DNA of 64,000 nt, taken from the NCBI GenBank assembly GCA_013399695.1, contig VXAU01004742.1, positions 197,449 to 261,448 of the forward strand, given 5' to 3'. The notes beneath the pieces are model-generated. The model did not search any database. It was given only the letters and a program-made list of their open reading frames with translations, and was not told the origin of the DNA. The stretch is from Formicarius rufipectus. Its lineage: Eukaryota; Chordata; Aves; Passeriformes; Formicariidae. How positions within the stretch are numbered: position 1 is the first letter of the stretch; each line of letters starts with the position of its first letter. This document shows positions 10,401 to 24,700 of this stretch, in pieces. The position numbers and the translations under genes were made by a program.

Positions 10401-13400
10401 TTTTTGACATGAGTAATCCCAAAGAGGTTCCACCTCCATTCCTACTCGGCACTCCCAGCTGATCGTTAAATAAACCAGACTAGAAAAGAGCCTTCCATGA
10501 GAGGCATCAGCAAGGAGAGGGAAAATACTTTTTCTTCATTCTTTTCTGTTAAGCCCCATTGTACTCACTCCATCAATAGACTCTCAAAGGAATATGCTTT
10601 ATAAAGCATACTAAATACTGGACTTGAGGATAATTTCTTTTCTGAAGCCATGCATTCAACTATGTTTCTGTATGAATTTATACATCTTGGATGTTGTGGG
10701 CTGCTAATTATTAGATTTTTAAATAGCTTCTGAATAGGTTAGCAACCACAGGTGTGTGTAAAGTTTCTGACATAACCATTATTCAAACAGAAGTGGCGTA
10801 TAGTAGATCCTTTATTCCCTAGTCAGATAGGTACAGTTTCATTGTTTGAGCGTTGGATACAAAGCTTCACACATTTGTAGTAAGGTCCCTTAGTACACTG
10901 GAATGAACATTAACTGCATTTTCAAGAAATGATAATGTATTGCTCTTCTCACACAGAGACTGAATGATCAGGTTAGAGTTAATACATGCTTTAGCAAAGT
11001 ACTTTAGAAAACTGAGCATGGGAAATGTTTTAGGGTTTGTGGCTTTTCTGTTTATTTCTGTGACACAATAAACTGCATCAATCCTTATGAAATTTGCTTA
11101 GGTTCTTGGAGAAAAATGTACAAAGACAGAGAACAGATCCTACTCTCTCATTCTAGAACATTAAACTATGAATGAGCAAGTGTTACGTGCCTTTACTGGC
11201 CCCAGATCAGGTATTACCTCCTGGAAAGATGGAAACTGGTCCCTGACTTCATCATTATATGAAGTGTTTACCACCAGTGGCCTTCAGAAGAGAAAGAGGG
11301 CTCTGCCCTGGAAGTTTTAATTTATATTTAATTTTATAGAAGATGTAGGGACACACTAAAAGTATTCTGACATAATTTTTAGATGCTTACCCAGCCAGCA
11401 CCAATTGAGTCTGTCGGGTAAACTGAGCCTGCTTAAATCCCAAACAATTCCACAGAGCTAAGTGCCAGCCACAGTAACTGGACTGCAGGCTTTGACTTCA
11501 GTTTTGCTGTGCAACAGAGTCACTATCTAGCCCCACAGTGAGACCATGCAGTGAGAGAAACCCTCTGTACTCACATAGTCTTGCTGGAAGGACTCTCCCC
11601 TGGCTCATGCATTGGGTTCAAGTGTTAAACCTGTCTATCCTGAGAGAAGGAAAGACATCAACATCGCATTGTCAAAGCCTGAGGAACAGAAGTGGGGAAA
11701 GCATTAATGGGGGAGGAGGAACATGGCTCAACAGTGACTCCTGTGTTTGCTTTGTCAGGTGTGACAGTCTGTGGTATGGAATGAAGCATGCCAAGTAAGG
11801 ATCTGGTGATCAGTTGCTTGGATTTTACCTTATTGCAAAGCCAAGCCAAAGGAGCAATGTCCAAGTCCCTAAGACAACTTAAAAGACACAAAGGAGCCAG
11901 AAGCCTAGGCTGTCCTTGGGGCCGTCCTCTCTAATTTGAAGTATGTGATTCTCCTTAGCCCACAGGAAAGACTGTAAGGACACGGCTTTAAGGTGAGTCT
12001 GTAGAAAAATTACTCTCTATGGAGGGGGAAAGGTTAAAGTGACATTAGTTGTACAAAGAAATAAAGTATTCCAGCTAACTTCAAAAAACAGAAACTTCCA
12101 AATTCATCATATTAATTTCTTTTCAGTGCCATATTCAGATATTTTAATATATCGCATTAGTACATTTTCATATATAGAAAAGATTTTCTTGATATTTTCA
12201 GTAATAGCTAAGTTTCATGTGCTCATAAGCTAACACTGCAGACTTGTCTGTAATTGACTTGGACTTAAAAAGCAGTTGTTGAGTTTGAGCTTATTTTAAA
12301 ATTATATCTCTCTTATGACCATTTAAATCTGAAAGTCTCCATCTAATAATTTTCTCAAGTGTGAATAAGATTTTATAGCACTGTAACCCAAATGCTTCCT
12401 TTTCTTTATTGTCCATGAGGCTTTCCTTTGTAAATATCAGCCTTCCATGGAACAAAATGCCATTTTTCCAGTGTAAAGATAGCTGATGAAATCTTAATCT
12501 TCTGATCACTTTTTTTAATATCTTTGTTAGATAAAACCATATACTCTAGTGATCATTCATGTAAATACACCTCTGAAATAATAAAACAGAATAGAGCCAA
12601 GAGAGAATTCAAACTGAAAGATTTGTGGGTTTAAACTAGAAGTACTTTATGAAGACATCAAGTACACAATGTAATTGCAGTCAGCAGCAGTTGATTATAG
12701 TGTCTTTCAAAGTAATTTTTTTATTCAGTTCTCTCAGCAGGAAAAAAGGTCTGGAACTATAAAAATAACTAAATGCAGCAGAAATGCTAAGATAACTGCT
12801 ACCTCCATCCTGTGCTGGAACTATTAACATGGTGGTTTTGTACAATGCAACTGATTTAATCCTAGTGGACCTCAGCGCTCAGAAGCACCAGCTCTCACAA
12901 AAGCACAGTGACAAAAGAGAGAAATTGAGAAGTGTATCTCCTTCTTTGATTCATTAATGGCTGTGGCAAAAGATGACTGTATGACTTTATTCAGTAACTG
13001 GTAAGGGAACTGATAATGTTGTTTGTCTGCTCTCAGATATTTTCCTTTTTTTCCACCTGGCATTTGAAAAGAGCCTTAGTGTCATCTTGTTTCAGAGATG
13101 CCCACTCTCACTCTCTATAGCTAGCCACACTGGGAGAGTATCTTTTATCCATTGCGTATAAACAGTCTCAAAACACAAGACAGAAGAATGGCACAGAAAA
13201 GGAAATCTTGTTTCCATTAAATGTCTGCATTAAGTGACGTTTCTGTGGCCAATTCAATATCTGTGGAAAGGCTGGAATCTAGACTTAGATTCCTGAGGCT
13301 TACAACAGTATTTTAATCACAAGGTTATTATTCTCCCTTTCTGATGGAAGTCCAAGACATCGTATCTGTGCTTCAAGCACCACATACATCTTTGCTGCAC

Positions 13401-16400
13401 CTCCTGGCGGTTTTTGGCGTATTCCAGAGGATGTGTGGACACTGTACCTGGAGCACCCAGAAAAGTTTCTGCCATTCCCTGAGTGTGAAGGCCAAGAGTA
13501 GTAATTGCTGCAAGAACAGCAACCTTATTTAAGTATCACAGGCTGGTCACTTCTGCAAGCAGGGATATGCAAGGGGAAGGACAGACACAGCTCCTGCCCT
13601 CTTTATCCCTCCTGTGCCACTAACAGGAAGCAGGAGCTGGTCCTGTGAACGGTTTCTAGCTTCTTCTGCCTTTTGCAGATGATATAGGGACTTGCCTTCT
13701 CAGTATTTCAGTGTCCCCCTGCTGAGGCTACATTCTAATCTAAATCAGGGGACAGGTATGTGAGTAGCAGGTAATACACACTAAATAGGATACATTATAT
13801 TAAGTTGTTCCTTGATGGAGCAACTACTAAAACAGACAAGCAAACTATATTTAGTAGGAAAACAAATCAGGAGTGCTCCTACTGCCATGCATATATGGTA
13901 TATGGGTCTTTTATTCCAAATCAGTATCTTAATGGCAGAGAGTAGCAGATATGCATGGAATCATAGGCAAAGAGTTTTCAGCAGTACCCAAAGTAATCCT
14001 GAAGCTGTGAAAATGCTGCAGGAAAAACATTTCTTGTTGCAGCACTTGATGGAAGTCTGTACTGATGTCATTCTGTTGTGCAAGTTACTGCTGTTCTCAA
14101 ACATTCAATATCATGCAACTTGCAGTTGCTTTTATAAAGCTGGGGGTTTTCTATCCCTTATTTATTTATTTATTGATCAATTGATTGATTTTAGCATAGG
14201 GAACTAGCAGGCTCCTCAAAGCAGAAGTGTCATGAAAAGGAAATTCAGTCTACCCCAGCTTCCAAATTTAATGCCTGAAAAAGAAACCTAGCCTCCCTAC
14301 TCAAATAATAGAAAGTGAAAGGCTCTTGGGTGAGTTGAAGTGCCTAAGTTAAAGTGCTTTGTCTCTTCACTGAAAAAGCTACATGATCTGGCTATCTTTT
14401 CTTCTGTTTCTATTTAGACACTGGAATTTGGAAGTTTCCTAGACAGGCTTTCAGAAGTGATCAATGACATTTTAGGCTTTTCACTGTAAAGCAAAAATAG
14501 AGCTATTTTAAACAAGACTCCAGTCTGAAAAAGGTATGGGATGCCACCACTCAAAAATTTGTGGTTAAAGGAACAATTAAAAATCTTTAACACATTAAAG
14601 AAAAATATGGTCAGCTTCCTTCTGAAAATTGTTTGTCTTACTGTAGGGGAGAGATCCTGTTTTGCTTTATTCCATACATGCTCAGCTTATCATTTATTAG
14701 GTATCTACTCCATGTCTTTTGAAGAAAATTATCCACAAACTCCCATAAATAACACAGAACCACAGGCAGCAGATCCTTTCTGTGCTGATCAGAAATTACT
14801 CAAAGCCAAAGTTACTCTCCAAACATGAGAGAAAAATCTGGGCTTGCAGATGCTTTAGTGGCATTGCAGTTCTCCCTCAAGTACTGCAGTGTGATAATGA
14901 AGGCAGAGGCTATACTACCACATGCACAGCCAGGAATAAAAGAGAGAAGGAGGTAAGATTTCTTTTTCAATAGGCACTAGCATATCTTCCTATTCAAACA
15001 CTGACTATTTTTGACAGTAGTAATTAGGCAGTTCAGTAACAGACACAAGTAAAAGCAAATTCTTTCACAGGAGTGTTTTGGATGTGCTTTGGACAGTGTT
15101 GTTGTCAAACATGATATTAATTGCTAAAACCCTGATTTATTTCCTACGGAATAAACCCACATACTGTGATAACAGAATCATTATAGCAAGTGGTAAAACT
15201 GAGTGCAAACAGGTAAGCAGAGTTCCAGTTTAGGCATGTTAGAGCTTATGCACTTATGTACAAAAGAGATAATTTTTTTCTAATTTTTATTTACAACTGG
15301 CTGTAACTTCACATTTCTAGGACAGCCACAATCCCAAATGGCAAGGTGGCTGTCCCTTTTTTGTTGTTGTTGTTTTTAGCAACCCTAATCTTTTCAGCCT
15401 ACCTTTTGCAGTTCTCTGCTATATGGACTCTCCTCATTACCTCCATTGCCAGCATGCCCCATTTTATCTGCGGTAGAGCAAAGCAGTTGTCTTTCTTAAG
15501 CAGTTTTCCATTCACCAGCTGCTGTTTGCTTCTTCCTATCTGCTAGAGGCTCAGTGCTCACTACATTTTTCTTGACTTCTTGACAGAAACATATGCTAAT
15601 TTCTCACTCTGAAGTTAGGCGAAGACAAACGTGAGGTGGGACATAAGGTACTGGACCTGGGGAGGATAGAAATAGCTAAACTTTGGCTTTCTATTTGATT
15701 GTTGAGGGCTTTCTTATTTTTCATAGACTTCCACAGCCATTTACCACTGTGAAATGGATGCGGAGTGCAACCAAATCAGAAATGCCTGCAATGCTCAGCT
15801 AATTGTGGGCAAGTGATCTCCATTTGTGCAAATATGTTCCAACAGGAGAAATCAACTGGAAAATAAAGAGATGCCCATTAAGACTAATTTCATTACGAAC
15901 GTGCTATTAAAAGAACTCTGGATTAGTAGGTCATGTCTCTTTTATTGACGAGTCTGTTATTTCTTTGATCATGATAGTATCTGGCTACACTAAAATGCTT
16001 CTTTAAAAGCCTCTTAATGTTACCCTATTAACTACACAGCTTAGGGAGCTGTACCAAAACAGAGAATAGCTAATGCAGATGGGCTGGCTTCCCTTCTTCC
16101 ATCTTTTGATCCTACTTGGGATCCTGCTAAGGATCTAGATCTTCCCAATGTGGGCTAGACTAGATGACAGAGGGTAGAAACAGCACTGAGGATAGCCCAG
16201 GAGGAGCAGCATGAGAAACGAGATGCAGCAATGAGAGGGACTGACCATTTCTGAGTGAATTCAGAGTTTGTAGGACTGGATAATGAATATTAAAGTGGAA
16301 ATAAGGCATGCTTGTGACTCACTCAGGGTGAATAAATACCACACCATGCTGACAGGGATGTTCTAGCAGCTTGACTAGGAGGACATTCTGGTTCCAGCAG

Positions 16401-17000
16401 GATGATATTTATTCATTGTATAACTGCATGCCAGAAGCATGTACACTGCCTGAGACTTCAGTGGAGGCACTAAACTTCACCACTTCAGTGTGTATTTCCA
16501 GCCACGATGAGTCATTACTTAACTGAGTTTTTGTGAACAGTGAGTGATGTTTCTGAAACTCTTGAAGCTTCTTGAATAGGAAACATGCATACTTGCTTTT
16601 CAAATCACTAATCTGAGAGGTGGCTTTCTTCTTTGAAAAGGGCCTTTTAATATGGTTTTGCTAGTAATTTTATGTTTCTCAGAATATGAAAATGTATAAA
16701 AGAATAATGTTACTTGTGACTGAATAGCTTCTGAAGTATTTAATAATGCCACTTATGTAACTAGTTCTTTGAAAAACCTTAATGAGTTGTTTAATTAGGA
16801 ATATTGAGGCAATTTGAATCACACAATTTTTTTTTCTCTCCTGATTTATGCAGCTCTGTATACATACACTGTGAACATCAAATACTATATGGGTGACTAA
16901 CCCCTTTGCTTGTACTGTTAAAGCATGCTCCTCTGGATGTTGAAACCAGTAAGATGTATGTGATCAGATAACTGTAGAAATGTTGCTGATTAGGAATAGA

Positions 17001-17080
17001 GAAAAAAAACCCCAACAACAACAACAATAACAAAACAAAAAAACAAAACCAACCAACCAAAACCAAACAAAAACCCCACA
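17001..17080. repeat. A/C-rich imperfect (AAC)n/(AACC)n tract
   Basis: Roughly 80 bases are made almost entirely of A and C, with short ACA/ACAACA and AACC units. It is an imperfect microsatellite. The hydrophobic frame read on the minus strand across it is a product of this composition, not a gene. Confidence 0.75.
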
Positions 17081-18676
17081 GACAGGGAAGACTGGGACAT
17101 GACTGAAAACAATTGGTGTTTCTAGCGTCACTAAATTATTTGCAATTTTATGTGAAATCTCTTTGGGATTCACACAGAGTTTGTATTTTTTGCAAGTGGA
17201 GTCTATAATGGCATTACTGAAATCTTTCCCTTGAGTACTGTGGCCTTGAATACGGTGCATTATTTTTAAAATCTGTTCCAGACAGACTCTTTTCTACTGT
17301 TTGTCACATAAGGGAGCTAGAGCTGCAACTTTAAACTATACTATTAATACTAAATAACTTTGTGATCATCATATGCAGCAAATTGGGGATTAGAAACTTC
17401 TAGAATGGCTCTGCTTTTTTTCTAGACAACTGAAGCAGATAATCCTAAAAATACAAACTGTGTGATTCAAGTGGTTGTTCTCGGTCCAGGATTCAGTGGA
17501 ACATTGCTCTGTGCAAGCCAATGAAGACAGCAAAATTGGCCTTCTTTGCTCACTGGAGTTTTGGTTTTGATTCTGAATTAATGCTATGGAGTTGCCAGGA
17601 TTGATAACCAGATCAAAAAACACTGGAGAAGTAATTTGGGAGGAGCAGATTTATAAGAAACCATTTCTGCATAATTTGAGCTTTCACACCTGTAAACAGA
17701 TGTCTCTGTTTAAAAAAACAAATAGACATTAATCTGGACAAGAGTGACTTCTATTTCAGAAAGTTCTTTTCATCAGGTATTCCCCATAGCAGTTAATGCT
17801 CAAGAAAATTATTTCCAGTAAAAAAAGAAATGTGACAAACTGAGGTGTCAGTACAACCTCTGACAGCACCCTGCACATCAGAGAAGGGTAAATCAGCTGT
17901 TCGTCCACAAGTGGAAAGACTACTCCATATAGCTTACGTATCTTCTTGAGTCAAAACTAAACTTCTTTGATGTTCTTACAGAGAGCAATAAACACAAAGA
18001 ACCAGCCTCAGTCCTGGCTGAAATTGTTAAGCATTTTGTGCCATTAGAGCCAGCATGGCGCTATACTAATTTTGTTTTTACGTGTTCCTTACTTATACTA
18101 TTGCTTCTTTTAATTGTTGCAAAATTTCTGTTAGCCTGATTTTTAATGACTAGAGTTGAAATGACTGGAGCTTAAATATCACTTGAAGTGACCATATGTT
18201 TATTGACAGTATCTAGATAAATACACACTTTTGCAACAAAAGATGCAATTAATTAAATCCCAAACATTTCTAAAAATTTCACTTATTTGCACTCATAATA
18301 TGTTCCACCTCAGGATCTTAAATATTACATGCACTTCTTATGCATTGTGACTGTCATCAGCTTAGGCTGCTTCCTCCTGGAGAGATAAAAGCCTCCTTCC
18401 TGTCAAGGTCACTTAGCTTTGATCCTAAAGTCCTCCCAGTTTCTGCTTTTCTGTTTCCTTCTCACCTCTAATTATGGGCAAACTGATGTAAGCCAAAAAT
18501 TGACAAATTGTCCTGAAAGCAAACATGAGCATTTATTCATAGTATATTCATTATTATCCACATAGTCCCAATTACCAAGGAGTTTGATCACTTAATAATC
18601 TTTACTGTATTTGTCCTCAGAGTTATTTTGTGAGAATTGCAAGCTACTATTCCTGAACACAGACAGTGAATGTAAA

Positions 18677-18747
18677 GACCAGATCTTCAAAGGCATTTGG
18701 AAACCTAAGTCTTACTGCAATCAGTTCAATGGTGCTTAAGCCTCTTA
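18677..18747. repeat. Ancient amniote palindromic repeat relic
   Basis: The segment begins ccagatcttcaaaggcattt and continues through aaacctaagtc and ttcaatggtgcttaagcctc. This order matches a dispersed palindromic element common in turtle and crocodile genomes, of the type 'cagatcctcaaaggtatttaggcgcctaactcccattgatttcaatgg'. It is decayed and the right arm is short. Recognition is from memory of such elements; the family name is not given because I cannot verify it. Confidence 0.45.
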
Positions 18748-21700
18748 TTCCCTGACATTTTAGCACTAATTCAGAAAGAGAAGACTGTATGGACACCAAA
18801 AAATCTAAGTTATTTTAAACCGAACATGGGTAAACACAAATACATACACATTTCCATCTCAATACTCTGTAAGGTTTAATGTTTTTCTACTCAAGTTTCT
18901 TAAAGAAGCTGTACGACATTTACAGTTTTATGGTATTTCCCACATGCTGGATGAAGACAAGTTTAAAAACAAAATTGAGATTACACCAGCAGTTTATTAG
19001 CTCTACTACTCATTATCTGTTAAATTGTTTTGTAATTAAATGTTGTTTGTTTTTTTTTTTTTTCAGTTATGTAACAAATCAAATCCATAATTTATCTGTT
19101 TTAAACAAGAAGTTAGATTCTTTTTCCTATTTAAAGTCCTTGCAATTTAGCAACCATGCAGGTAATTAGGTACACACAGGTAATATGACGGGAAGTCTGC
19201 CCCAGAGTCATCTGCTCTGCTCTCTTCCCATAATCTCTAACCAATACACCTGTCTTCTGATTTACTGCAAGCTGTTTTAGACTGTAGGTGGTTTTAACTA
19301 AATCAGCAATTGCTCAACAGATGACTAATGTCCAATTTATATTTGGTGTTGGTTTCACTCTGTAAAATGTCATGGTTTTATCCTAAAGAAATTATACCAT
19401 ATATGTTGTTCCAACAAGTCTTAAGTGAATAATCTGTAACTAAAGTTCAGCACTAATTAAAAAAGCGATCCTAAAAGACTGTGAAAATCACAAGCAGACC
19501 TAGGACTAAAAATCATCAACAGCATATTCTTCCCAGTGGGGAATTTAGGGCAGTAATTATTTGCTGGTGCTATTTGTGAGAAAGGTGAGTATCTTACAAC
19601 AAGAAGAGGTAGATACCAGGAAGCTGGTGACTAACAAATTGGGTTGTCATATTAATGGGAATTAGAAATAATTAGATAATAGATGTTGGCATCATTGTAG
19701 GTGGACTTAGAATAACTGATTCATTTTGATATTACTGCTGAAACATTAATGAAACTAACAATAAACTCTAATTGTTGGCTCTGCATATAAGGTATGTCTC
19801 CCTGTGCTCATAATGAGATTTTGACTCTAATACTCTCTGTCAGATGGGCAATTTTTATGCAGCAGAACTGTGGGAAAATGGAAAATAATAAGCAGCAGCA
19901 AGGAGAAAGAGGAGTGGCAGCAAAGAGGCTTCTAGCTTGGCAGCGCTTCAGAGCTGGGACACAGCTGGTTATCCAGCTGTGAGCCTGGGATGCAGCCAGA
20001 CAAGGAAGATGTACCCCCACCCCAGATGTACCTTTTCACTGCGTTTATATTAAGCTCATGCCAGCAGCACTGTGACATATCGACCATCAATGCAGGGGTT
20101 GGGTTCCAGCCCAGCAAGGACTTTGAGTGGGTGTCTTAGAGCAGCACTGGAGGCAGGGCACTGTGTGCAGTCACAAGGTCTGTAATTGCTCTCTTGGTCA
20201 CAAATAATTTTTGCTCCAAAAGCAGTCCCCTATTCTCAGTAATTCTGCACTGCAGGGACAAGCCCCATGCCGAAACAGACAGCATCAATTCATTAGTCAA
20301 GGTTGACTGAAATTTGGAGCCACATCTCAGAGGTGCAGCTCGTATGGAGGACTGAGGGAAACAGATGAGGTGGACTTTCAGCAGCCTTGCATTCTGCCAT
20401 GCTCTGGGGCCTGCTGCAGCCCCTAACAAAGCCTAACCAGTTCTGAGAAGCTCTGTAATCACTACAGCAGCTTGAGCTTCGCTGTTTAGCTTCTACCTCC
20501 CCAAATCCAAGACCATCCTTTGATATATACCTTGGGCTGATAATATACTTGAGCAGAGTTCCTGAGATTCAATTCCTCTGCAAATTATGAAGTCTGAAGG
20601 AATGCGTCCTTCCTGATGGTGTCTGGGGCTTTTAAGGTTCCTTTATCAGCTCCTTAAGCAGACACAGTAAACACAGGGAATATGGGAGAATGATGGATGG
20701 GTTCATATTCACATCCAATTGCAACACAAGGTGTAACAGACAAGTTGGCTTCCTCAATCATAAAAAAAAAAGATAAAAAAGAACATGCCTCACTGCCCTT
20801 GAAAGCTAAACAGGGAAAGAGAGCATTTCACTTCAGTGGAGTTGCATACCCATTGAACTGACATGGTGGGAAAGGGCCAGGATGCAGTTCCTGTGGGGGT
20901 TCCCGGTTAAAAGGCACTCAATTCATCTATCCTAAATAAGCATATGAAGGAAAACGAGTTGTTTCCAAGGAAAAAAAGGCAATGTCTGGCCTGCCTTGCC
21001 ATTCCTTCTTAAATGGGGTTGTACAAAGTATCATCCTCGCCTAAACTCTGCATATTCTGTTAAGCCTAACATTTGGATTTATTAATAGCACAACTTCCCT
21101 CTTCTATTCCCTTAGGATAAGAATTCAATCTTTTTTTTTTCCCCCTAGGAGCTAAGTTTTTATGCATACTTATGGAAAGACAAGGTTTGCAGAAGGTGAC
21201 TCCCTACAGAAAATGTGTGGCTTCTTAATGTCAATTTGTTTCTGCATTTGCTGAAGGACCCTGTAGTAATCTGGCTGAATACTTGCTGTAAATTGATAAC
21301 AAGATATGGTGTCCCAGAAAGTATACACTAGCATAAAACATGAGGGAAAAAGAATCCTCATTCCACTTTAAATTAGTGAATTTGTTTCAAAATGGAGATT
21401 TCCCTTTGTGTTGTGAACTAATTTATGAGGTTGGGTTTTTTTATTACAGCTGTTTGGTGAGTGGGTTGGGAAAGAGACAGGTAATTACCCGATGAATGTG
21501 CTTTTTATGATGTAGGGGGACGTAAGCATAGCTTTTGGCTGGAGGAGAAAGGAAGATTACCTGTCAGTTGTTCTAGTGGCAAAATTTTGACAAACTTCTA
21601 TAGTGTTGGATCTACAGCCTTTAAATGACTTTTTCTTTCCCTGAGTATATATGAACATAATAGTTGTAGGTTTGGCAGGAATTACTTTAAAATGCAGAAT

Positions 21701-24700
21701 TGCAGGAAGAAAGTCAGAAGTAGAATGGGTCACCATTTTAATTCTGAACATTTCAGAGCCCAGGAAAGATGGGAAAGGAGTGGCAGACAATTTGGGATTG
21801 GTCAAACAGAATTGCCTCTTTGGTGTAAAAAACAGCATGTTCTGCCATTGCATCTCATTCAGCCACTGTGAGCAGACAGTATCCCATGAGCACTCCAGGT
21901 ATCTAACCCTATTTCTCATTCTTTTGGCTGAGAAACATAAACCCTGGGGTTATGAGTCCTCTTCTGCCTTTTGCCTGCAGCTGTACTTGTTTTAGTCATA
22001 ATTATTTTTTTTTTATCTTCAATTGCTTCTATTTGCACTTTAAGGCTGTTTTATCCTACTTTATTTTCATCCTTATACCAGAAAGGCAAAATCTATAAAT
22101 TCTATTTTAGACAAGGAAAAAAGCTCTGAACAATTTTTTGAATTGTTTGTTGTACTCTACTGTTATTTATGGGCTTGATCTCCAACCCCATGCCCCAGCT
22201 CACCTCTGTACAAAACCACATTAAGCCTTAATGAGAAAATCTTTAGGGTGAGATCATAATAAATAAACAGCTGTTTATCCAAGAGTCCTTTCTGTTGTTT
22301 CTCTTATTTTGTGTGTGTCTATTTCTGTGGTTTGATAGGATCAAAGTAATCTGGCTTATGTATTCTCATAGCTGGTCACAGGCTATATGAACATTTTTCA
22401 AATTCAACCTTCCACCCAGGACATGTACTAGCTCTCAAGGAGGTATAAAGGAAACATCCCAATCCATTGACTGCTGCAGATGTGTTCAATAAAAGAAGAG
22501 CTGTAACTACACAAATTACCTTTGCTAAGCTGCAGGGTGCTGCAGAACTGCTGGAATGAGTTTCTCCCTGCCACACTTTTCATTCTCTCTGCTGGCTGGG
22601 AATGAATACAAATTAAAAAGAAATCCCTAAAAGAGGTTAGAGGCCTATACAAATATCTTATGAGAGAGCTGGGCTGCTCATGCAGGTTGTTTTTTACAGT
22701 GTAGAAAAGTTTAGGAAGAAAGGGATGCTGCCTTACAAGCTTGAATAGGGCAGGAATGCGAGATGTTCAGTATAAGCAGACTTGCAATTTTACTACTCTT
22801 GAAATAATTGTATTATAATTAAACCCCCAGCTCCTGAAGAGTGACGATTGTCAGAGAACCTCTATTTTCTTTTAGGAAATCATATTTCTAGCATGATGTT
22901 TGCCAAATAATATTTGGAAACATAATCTGTGTTCCAGCCTCCTAGCAACACCTGGACGTGAATGTAATAAAGCTGATCTGTACATACAATGCATTTTCAT
23001 TGTTTGAGACAAAGCACCTCTTGAGTGGAAAGCCAAATACACGTTGGGGATTGGCCCCAGACTTTCAAAATGGTTAATTCTGGATGTTTAAATTCAAGAC
23101 CTGAAATGTGCAGAGGTTAAGAACAGCAGATGGAATTTGCTGCCAGCATCCTTGTCATAGAAAGGAGAATGTGAGGGGAAGGGGTGCAGAATATCTGTTG
23201 GGACCAGGAGGAACAGAGTAGTCATAGCAAACTCGATCTGCTAGGCACACCCCAGCAGGAGCAAAAACATGCTCTCTGCCAGGGAATGAAAAGGTATCAG
23301 AGCAAATTGCTTTGATACCATCTACTGAGTTTCTTCCAGAGATTGATTTCCTTGATATTTTGGCTTCAAAATGCTGTTAAACAGTGTATTCAAAAGTGTA
23401 TGAAAAAATACTAGGCACTGGTTTCAGTCCATAGATAAGCCATACTCTCTCCAGACCTCTATGTTTGGCTAAGGCTCAGGCAGGTTTTTTCATCAGAAGC
23501 ACCCTCAGCTCTGCAGTGTTTTCAGAAATCCCTGCGCTTCTCCTCTGGGAGTGACACAGAGAGGAACTGGCTGCATTTTGGCTTCGTAGGTGTAAAAGCA
23601 GGATTTTAACCAATTTTCTATACTTACAGGGCTGTTTTATTTCTTCTAGCAACTACTTTGCAGAGCCCCTCCTGCTGCAGAACCCTGGGAAACAAGACCA
23701 GGAATTCACCTACACAAGAGATATATGCTGCCATAGTTTTTTGTTGGTCTTTTTTTTTGCCTCTTACGAATTTGCTATGCACAATCGATTTCAAAATGCC
23801 ATAAAAAGAGCCAACATGAAAGAAATTTAAAACTCTTAGTGGAGTGTTGCCTTTAAAAATAACAACATTTTGGCTTCAGGCCAACCATGCTGAGAACAAA
23901 TGGACGAAAAATTCTCTTAAAGTATTTAATATTACACAGTGGATTATACTGGATTACAAATAATCAAACATGTCTGTTTATTTTTAAAAATACATTAATG
24001 TCTAGTGTAGTTCTGTAGCTTTCATGTTTTTTTGTTACTACTCAATAATACTCACTAATATTTTTATGAAAGCCTCTTACTGACCAGAAAATAATACTTT
24101 GTCATTGGGTTTTGTCTTTTTCTTATGTCTACTCAAATTCAGACATTTTCTTACATGGATTTAAAGAGGAGTAGGATGGCATCCATTTCCAATTAGCAAA
24201 TGGTTCTTACTTTCTTCCCTATCTCACAAAACCTCTCACTTTACAAACACCTCGAGGATAGTCATGGAGTGATCTTGTTTGTTGCACTGAATCACTGGTG
24301 TGAATATGGCAGTTTTATATGTTATCTGCTCTGCCATTAGGTAATTTGATGCCCTTTCTTCCCCCAAACATGGCTGGTAAGTCTCCACTTGTAAAATTGG
24401 AAGAGTTTTGGGAACCTTTATTAATTTCTCTGCTTTTAAAAGAATGAGTACATCAGGAAGTAAAAAATGGGAGAAAGGAATGGAGTAAGAGTGGTTATTA
24501 TGTGGGATTTTTAATGGATTAGTGACAACTGAGGAACAAAGGGGGTTCTTCAAAGTGCAAAAATAATATTTATGCAACCACTGAAATAAAATAGTCAATA
24601 TGATCACTGCTCCTGGACAGAGAACTTGGACCCTGAAGCTCAGCATTTAGAGCCTTTGAACTTCTTGTCAGTTGCCAGCTGACCCTGGTGGTGCCAGAAT

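Noticed and set aside
13812..14207. 131-codon plus-strand ORF
   Set aside because: No family resemblance. It ends in a TTTA/TTGA low-complexity stretch.
24236..24646. 136-codon minus-strand ORF, the longest outside repeats and duplications
   Set aside because: The composition is ordinary non-coding, no motif is seen, and no flanking splice sites can be supported. A length of this order is expected by chance in 64 kb.
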